This document shows positions 7,553 through 10,151 of a stretch of 10,151 nucleotides of DNA, piece after piece. How positions within the stretch are numbered: the stretch's first letter is position 1; each line of letters starts with the position of its first letter. This DNA comes from Nitriliruptoraceae bacterium (GTDB taxonomy: Bacteria > Actinomycetota > Nitriliruptoria > Nitriliruptorales > Nitriliruptoraceae). A program made the translations under genes and the position numbers. The stretch spans positions 1 to 10,151 of the forward strand of contig SKJO01000419.1 of NCBI GenBank assembly GCA_007121975.1, given 5' to 3'. The notes under the pieces were generated by a model that was not told where the DNA came from, ran no database searches, and saw only the letters and a program-made list of their open reading frames with translations.

Positions 7553-7584
7553 CCGAGGGACGAACGGCCCTGTCGGGCCCTCGG
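7553..7584 (+). terminator. Hairpin directly after the exporter operon
   Basis: CCGAGGG (7553-7559) pairs with CCCTCGG (7578-7584), beginning at the base after the permease stop. A competing inner stem GGCCC/GGGCC (7566-7570 with 7575-7579) is possible. There is no U tract, so termination is inferred from position only. Confidence 0.35.
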
Positions 7585-7594
7585 CGCCCCTCCG

Positions 7595-7600
7595 TAGGGT
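7595..7600 (+). promoter_or_regulatory. -10 box candidate for the lipoprotein gene
   Basis: GTAGGGT contains TAGGGT, fitting TANNNT and matching the GTAGGAT box proposed for the Gre-like gene at 8712-8718. The -35 region is not convincing. It would leave a leader of roughly 95 nt that includes the direct repeats at 7626-7669. Confidence 0.35.
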
Positions 7601-7625
7601 CGGAAGCGAGGTCGAAGGTCCCGCT

Positions 7626-7669
7626 GGACGGTCCCGACGGCCCGACGAAGCGGACGGTCCCGACGGCCC
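7626..7669 (+). repeat. Two 18-nt perfect direct repeats in the lipoprotein leader
   Basis: GGACGGTCCCGACGGCCC occurs at 7626-7643 and again at 7652-7669, a 26-nt period with an 8-nt gap. The second copy runs into a 6-bp hairpin (CCCCGG 7667-7672 / CCGGGG 7676-7681) just ahead of the ribosome site. It may be a paired protein-binding site or an RNA element of the leader. Confidence 0.75.
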
Positions 7670-7702
7670 CGGAGCCCGGGGCCTGGATCGGAGGGTCTCG
7701 TG

Positions 7703-8176
7703 ATGAAGTGGTCGCTGGTGGCGGTGGCGGTGCTGATGGTGCCCGTGCTCGGCTGTGGCGGTGAGGACGAGCCCGACGACGCGGACCCGCTCGCCTTCGT
7801 GGTGATGGAGGACCCCGGGCAGGCACCCGAGGCGGACCCACCGGAGGACGTCGACCCGCCGGAGGACGTCGACCCGCCGGAGGAGGTCGACCCGCCGGAG
7901 GACGTCGACCCGCCGGACGACGGGGATCCCGTCGACGATCCGGGGGGCAACGGCAGCTCGGCGGGGGCGCAGTCGCTGGATGCGTGGGAGGCCGAGTGCA
8001 TCGCCGACGGGGATGCTCCCGAGGAGTGCGCCTGCATCATCGATCTGCTGCGCGAGTTCACCGACGAGGAGATGATCGACGCCAACCAGCTCGACGAGCT
8101 CATGGACGAGATCTTCATGGAGCGGCTCGACGACGCCTTTGCCTGCTTCGGTGAAGCGACCGCAGACGACCTGTGA
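7703..8176 (+). CDS. Acidic repeat lipoprotein with a four-Cys C-terminal domain, function unknown
   Basis: 157 aa. A basic start (MKW), a hydrophobic core and the lipobox VLGC (cleavage before C18) predict a lipoprotein anchored outside the membrane. Residues 19-44 are acidic. Residues 45-74 are five tandem hexads (DPPEDV x2, DPPEEV, DPPEDV, DPPDDG), a Pro-spaced, rigid acidic stalk. Then come a Gly/Ser hinge (81-89) and a compact, helix-rich domain (92-150) with C99, C109, C111 and C148. The pattern W-x3-C-x9-C-x-C followed by helices recalls small secreted bacterial domains I remember but cannot name; two disulfides or metal binding are possible. GGAGGG (7690-7695) lies 7 nt from ATG 7703 but only 4 nt from the adjacent in-frame GTG at 7700, so ATG is preferred. 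It probably has its own promoter downstream of the exporter operon. No function is assigned. Confidence 0.82.
   Translation: MKWSLVAVAVLMVPVLGCGGEDEPDDADPLAFVVMEDPGQAPEADPPEDVDPPEDVDPPEEVDPPEDVDPPDDGDPVDDPGGNGSSAGAQSLDAWEAECIADGDAPEECACIIDLLREFTDEEMIDANQLDELMDEIFMERLDDAFACFGEATADDL
7835..7924 (+). repeat. Coding tandem repeat, five 18-nt units
   Basis: Units begin at 7835, 7853, 7871, 7889 and 7907, with consensus GACCCGCCGGAGGACGTC. Units 2 and 4 are identical; the first and third each differ from them by one base and the fifth is degenerate. It encodes the DPPEDV stalk of the lipoprotein. Near-identity at DNA level suggests recent expansion, so copy number may vary between strains. Confidence 0.9.
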
Positions 8177-8194
8177 CGGTGGGGTCGCCGCGGC

Positions 8195-8653
8195 TCACGC
8201 CAGCCGGCGGCGGCCCGCGATCGTGACGCGGAACACCCCGCCGGGTGTGGTGACGGTCACCTCGTCACCGACCCGGTGACCGAGCACGGCCTTGGCCAGC
8301 GGTGAGTCGGCCGAGGTGCGCTGCTCGTCCATGCCGGCCTCGATCGGATGCACGACGAGGAAGGTCTCGCGTTCGTCGTCGGGGAACACGATGTCGACCT
8401 CGTCACCGAGCTCGACCACCGTCGGGTCGTCGCTGATCTCACCCGGGGCCACGGCCCGGCGCAGCAGGGCGGTGAGCTCATCGAGCTGGTCGCTCAGGGA
8501 GGCCCGCTCGTCGAGCAGTTCGGAGGTGCGGTCCGCGGCGAGGTCCTCGTCCACGCGGGCCAGGCGTTCGACCACGCGGTCGCGTCGCGCCTCGAGCCAG
8601 GCGCGGCCGTCGGCCGTGAGCACGATCGGTGAACTGGTGGCGGGGGAGGTCAT
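8195..8653 (-). CDS. GreA/GreB-family RNA polymerase-binding protein with shortened finger
   Basis: 152 aa in the two-part Gre layout: an N-terminal antiparallel coiled coil (about 17-40 and 44-68) and a C-terminal FKBP-like domain (about 78-150) with the signature SADSPLAKAVLGHRVGDEV followed by TTPGG. Gre factors insert the coiled coil into the RNA polymerase secondary channel. In canonical GreA the tip carries GDxxENAEY, whose Asp and Glu place the metal for transcript cleavage. Here the tip reads AADRTSELLDER and the helical hairpin is about 8 residues shorter than in E. coli GreA, so cleavage activity is doubtful. It resembles the GreA-like, non-cleaving proteins of actinobacteria (Mycobacterium Rv3788 type) in the C-terminal domain. 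Start: ATG 8653 is preferred because a TAGGAT box lies at 8712-8717 and the upstream ATG at 8713 would add a 20-residue Arg-rich leader untypical of the family, although AAGGGG precedes it. The gene converges on the lipoprotein with an 18-nt gap. Confidence 0.85.
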   Translation of the reverse strand: MTSPATSSPIVLTADGRAWLEARRDRVVERLARVDEDLAADRTSELLDERASLSDQLDELTALLRRAVAPGEISDDPTVVELGDEVDIVFPDDERETFLVVHPIEAGMDEQRTSADSPLAKAVLGHRVGDEVTVTTPGGVFRVTIAGRRRLA

Positions 8654-8711
8654 GGCCCTGCGCTCCCTGCGCTGAAGCAGCGCTTCACGTGGTGACGGGG
8701 TCCTTGCTTGC

Positions 8712-8717
8712 ATCCTA
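8712..8717 (-). promoter_or_regulatory. -10 box candidate for the Gre-like gene
   Basis: TAGGAT (within GTAGGAT) on the minus strand, about 59 nt before ATG 8653. It overlaps the alternative upstream ATG at 8713, which argues against that start if the box is real. The -35 region (GTCACC at 8735-8740) is poor. The 8714-8760 gap must also carry the promoter of the divergent kinase, for which only a weak TTGCTT (8704-8709) / CAGATT (8726-8731) pair is visible. Confidence 0.35.
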
Positions 8718-8760
8718 CCCCCTTCCAGATTCGTGGTGACAGGAGCATCAAGAGTGAACT

Positions 8761-9924
8761 ATGGTCGCTCCTGCCACGCCGAGGGAACCGACGGCAGGGG
8801 GTCCGGTGCTCGACACCTCCATCGACGCGCTCGACGCCTTCGCGCGGCTGTCTCCGGACGCCGTGCTGGTCGTCGACGCGTCCGGGAAGGTGCGCATCGT
8901 CAACGATGCAGCGGCCGAACTGTTCCGCACCCGCCCCGAGCGGCTGGTTGGTGAGGACCTCGAGGTGCTGGTTCCCGCCGAGCACCGCGCCACCCACCGC
9001 CGGCGTCGCGAGGCCTACCAGGCAGCCCCCGCGACGCGCCGCATGGGCGGCGAGCTCCAGCTGTGGGCGTCCGCCCTCGACGGCACCCGCGTCCCGGTCG
9101 ACGTCGGGCTGCAGCCGGTGGTCGCCGGCGACGAGCCCCTGGTCGTCGCCGTGGTGCGGGACCTGACCGCCCGTCGACGGGTCGAGCAGGCCAACCACGA
9201 CCTCGAGCGCACCGCCACCCGTCTGCGGCAGTTCGTCGACGTCGCCTCACACGAGCTGCGCACACCGCTGACTGCTGTGCTGGGCTTCGCTGAGACGCTG
9301 CTGCACCACGTCGGCTACCGCGCGGACGACCGCACCCGTGAGCTGCTCGAAGCCATCCGCCGCAACGCCCTGCGACAGGAGCGGTTGCTGTCCGGCCTAC
9401 TCGAGCTCACCCGCCTCCAGCGTGGACAGCTGCGCCTGCGGCCCGAGATCGCCGCGGTGCATACCCTCGTGCACGAGGCCGTGGACAGCATCCCGGGGCT
9501 GGACGTCGAGGTGGAGGTCGACGCCCGGTCGCTGGTGGTCGCCGACCCGCTGCGGGTCGTGCAGATCCTGGTCGACCTGCTCGTCAACGCCGAACGCTAC
9601 GGAGCTGCCCCGGTGTCGGTCACCGAGGTCGCCGCCGGCCCCGATCAGGTGCTGCTGGTGGTCAGCGACAGCGGGGAGGGCATCCCCGAGGAGTTCCGCA
9701 AGGAGATGTTCGCGCCGTTCACCCAGGCCAGCAACGGTGACACCCGCGAGGCGGAGGGCATGGGGCTGGGCCTGCACCTGGCCCGCAGCCTGGCGCTGGC
9801 CATGGGCGGCGACCTCAGCTACGTGCCCGACGAGCCGCACGGCAGCCGCTTCCTGCTGCTGCTGCCCCGCGGCGCGGCGATCACCGGCAGCACCGCCCCT
9901 GCGCGACGCGAACGCAGCGCCTGA
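8761..9924 (+). CDS. Soluble PAS-domain sensor histidine kinase
   Basis: 387 aa, no membrane segment, so a cytoplasmic sensor. Order: a PAS domain (about 22-137: DAVLVVD...GKVRIVNDAAAELF, ending in VVRDLTARRR); a coiled-coil linker (138-158); HisKA with FVDVASHELRTPL and phospho-acceptor H164; and HATPase_c with N box N276, G1 DSGEG (303-307), F box at 317-320 and G2 GMGLGL (333-338). All catalytic boxes are intact, so it should autophosphorylate. The PAS ligand is unknown; no haem- or flavin-binding residues stand out. No response regulator lies beside it. ATG 8761 has only AAGAG 6 nt upstream; the in-frame GTG at 8806 (residue 16) has AGGGGG 4 nt upstream and may be the real start. It is transcribed divergently from the Gre-like gene. 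Confidence 0.92.
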   Translation: MVAPATPREPTAGGPVLDTSIDALDAFARLSPDAVLVVDASGKVRIVNDAAAELFRTRPERLVGEDLEVLVPAEHRATHRRRREAYQAAPATRRMGGELQLWASALDGTRVPVDVGLQPVVAGDEPLVVAVVRDLTARRRVEQANHDLERTATRLRQFVDVASHELRTPLTAVLGFAETLLHHVGYRADDRTRELLEAIRRNALRQERLLSGLLELTRLQRGQLRLRPEIAAVHTLVHEAVDSIPGLDVEVEVDARSLVVADPLRVVQILVDLLVNAERYGAAPVSVTEVAAGPDQVLLVVSDSGEGIPEEFRKEMFAPFTQASNGDTREAEGMGLGLHLARSLALAMGGDLSYVPDEPHGSRFLLLLPRGAAITGSTAPARRERSA

Positions 9925-9954
9925 CCCGGGCGTCGGGTGGCGTGTGACCGGGTC
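9923..9954 (+). terminator. Weak hairpin after the PAS kinase gene
   Basis: GACCCGG (9923-9929) can pair with CCGGGTC (9948-9954) across an 18-nt loop, beginning inside the stop codon. With a long loop and no U tract it is a poor terminator candidate. Confidence 0.2.
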
Positions 9955-9980
9955 GCGGGTGGTGCGGGCGACACGGGTGG

Positions 9981-10001
9981 GGCCTCCGGCCTCCGGCCTC
10001 C
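9981..10001. repeat. Three tandem GGCCTCC heptamers
   Basis: GGCCTCC is repeated exactly three times in non-coding sequence after the PAS kinase. A simple-sequence repeat with no evident role. Confidence 0.8.
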
Positions 10002-10015
10002 GAGCGCCGTTGGCC

Positions 10016-10065
10016 CACGCGGCGTACGCCTCCGGTCATGGGTGTCCGTGTGGGTACGCCGCGTG
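10016..10065. repeat. Tandem hairpin repeat, copy 1
   Basis: 50-nt unit with arms CACGCGGCGTAC (10016-10027) and GTACGCCGCGTG (10054-10065), extendable by one more pair, around a 26-nt loop (10028-10053). The core GCGGCGTACGC and the loop text TCCGGTCATGGGTGTCCGTG are shared with copy 2. GGCGTACGCC at 10021-10030 is also a small palindrome by itself. The unit lies in non-coding sequence after the PAS kinase and could act in the RNA of that transcript or as a dispersed extragenic repeat. Confidence 0.85.
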
Positions 10066-10078
10066 GTCCAGTGTGGGT

Positions 10079-10128
10079 GATGCGGCGTACGCATCCGGTC
10101 ATGGGTGTCCGTGTGGGTACGCCGCATC
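10079..10128. repeat. Tandem hairpin repeat, copy 2
   Basis: Same orientation, 63 nt from copy 1, with 13 nt between units. Arms are GATGCGGCGTAC (10079-10090) and GTACGCCGCATC (10117-10128), with a 26-nt loop that differs from copy 1 at one base (A10093 for C). Relative to copy 1, two arm pairs change together (C-G to G-C and C-G to T-A), so pairing is kept. A smaller alternative hairpin GATGCG-GCGTA-CGCATC exists only in this copy. The window ends 23 nt later, so further copies cannot be excluded. Confidence 0.85.
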
Positions 10129-10151
10129 CTTGGAGGTCGCGGTGGGGGCGG

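Noticed and set aside
8654..8713. Longer Gre-like protein starting at ATG 8713
   Set aside because: It adds 20 Arg-rich residues not typical of the family and overlaps a TAGGAT box. Not fully excluded, because AAGGGG precedes that ATG.
9925..10127. Small minus-strand proteins with an RRTHTDTHDR repeat
   Set aside because: The amino-acid repeat only reflects the hairpin repeat at 10016-10128; composition is Arg/Thr/His-rich, with no ribosome site or domain.
10016..10128. CRISPR array
   Set aside because: Only two units with a 13-nt gap and long internal hairpins, no spacer-length unique segments and no cas genes in the window.
1..10151. Defence or mobile genetic system
   Set aside because: No nuclease, reverse transcriptase, methyltransferase, toxin, transposase or phage gene was recognised; all coding space is taken by transport, signalling, a lipoprotein and a Gre factor.

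Overview
The window is very GC-rich, and nearly every codon-sized reading frame stays open on both strands. Purine-rich ribosome binding sites, GTG starts and GTAGGNT-type -10 boxes, together with a DrrA/DrrB-type exporter and Asp/Glu-rich proteins, suggest a high-GC actinomycetote. The acidic bias could fit a salt-adapted lineage such as Nitriliruptoria, but that placement is a guess; no marker gene here settles it.

Layout. Minus strand, reading right to left from 5178: a P2-type cation-pumping ATPase (5178-2437), a 32-nt perfect palindrome as its probable terminator, a soluble hybrid sensor kinase/receiver protein (2274-253), and then a tRNA-Lys(CTT) gene (112-37) with its own promoter and a 12-bp terminator hairpin. 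Plus strand from 5589: a DrrA-type ABC ATPase (5589-6683) and its DrrB-type permease (6680-7552), joined by an ATGA stop/start overlap. These are followed by a small acidic lipoprotein (7703-8176) preceded by an 18-nt direct repeat. A Gre-type RNA polymerase-binding protein (8653-8195, minus) converges on the lipoprotein and is divergent from a soluble PAS histidine kinase (8761-9924, plus). The right edge holds two tandem hairpin repeats with compensatory arm changes.

How the parts may work together. The two envelope transport units (ATPase and ABC exporter) diverge from a 410-nt intergenic region, so they could be co-regulated, but nothing in the sequence proves it. Two cytoplasmic kinases flank the transporters. 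The left one keeps the ATP-binding domain and an intact receiver but has Asn where the phospho-accepting His should be. The right one has the His but no receiver. No free-standing response regulator is encoded in the window.

The main points for a second look are the His-less hybrid kinase, the covarying hairpin pair at 10016-10128, the Gre-like factor with a shortened finger, the P-type ATPase missing most classical Ca2+ ligands in M5/M6, and the lipoprotein with an acidic DPPEDV repeat stalk and a four-Cys C-terminal domain. I see no phage genes, CRISPR array, transposase or obvious new defence system.
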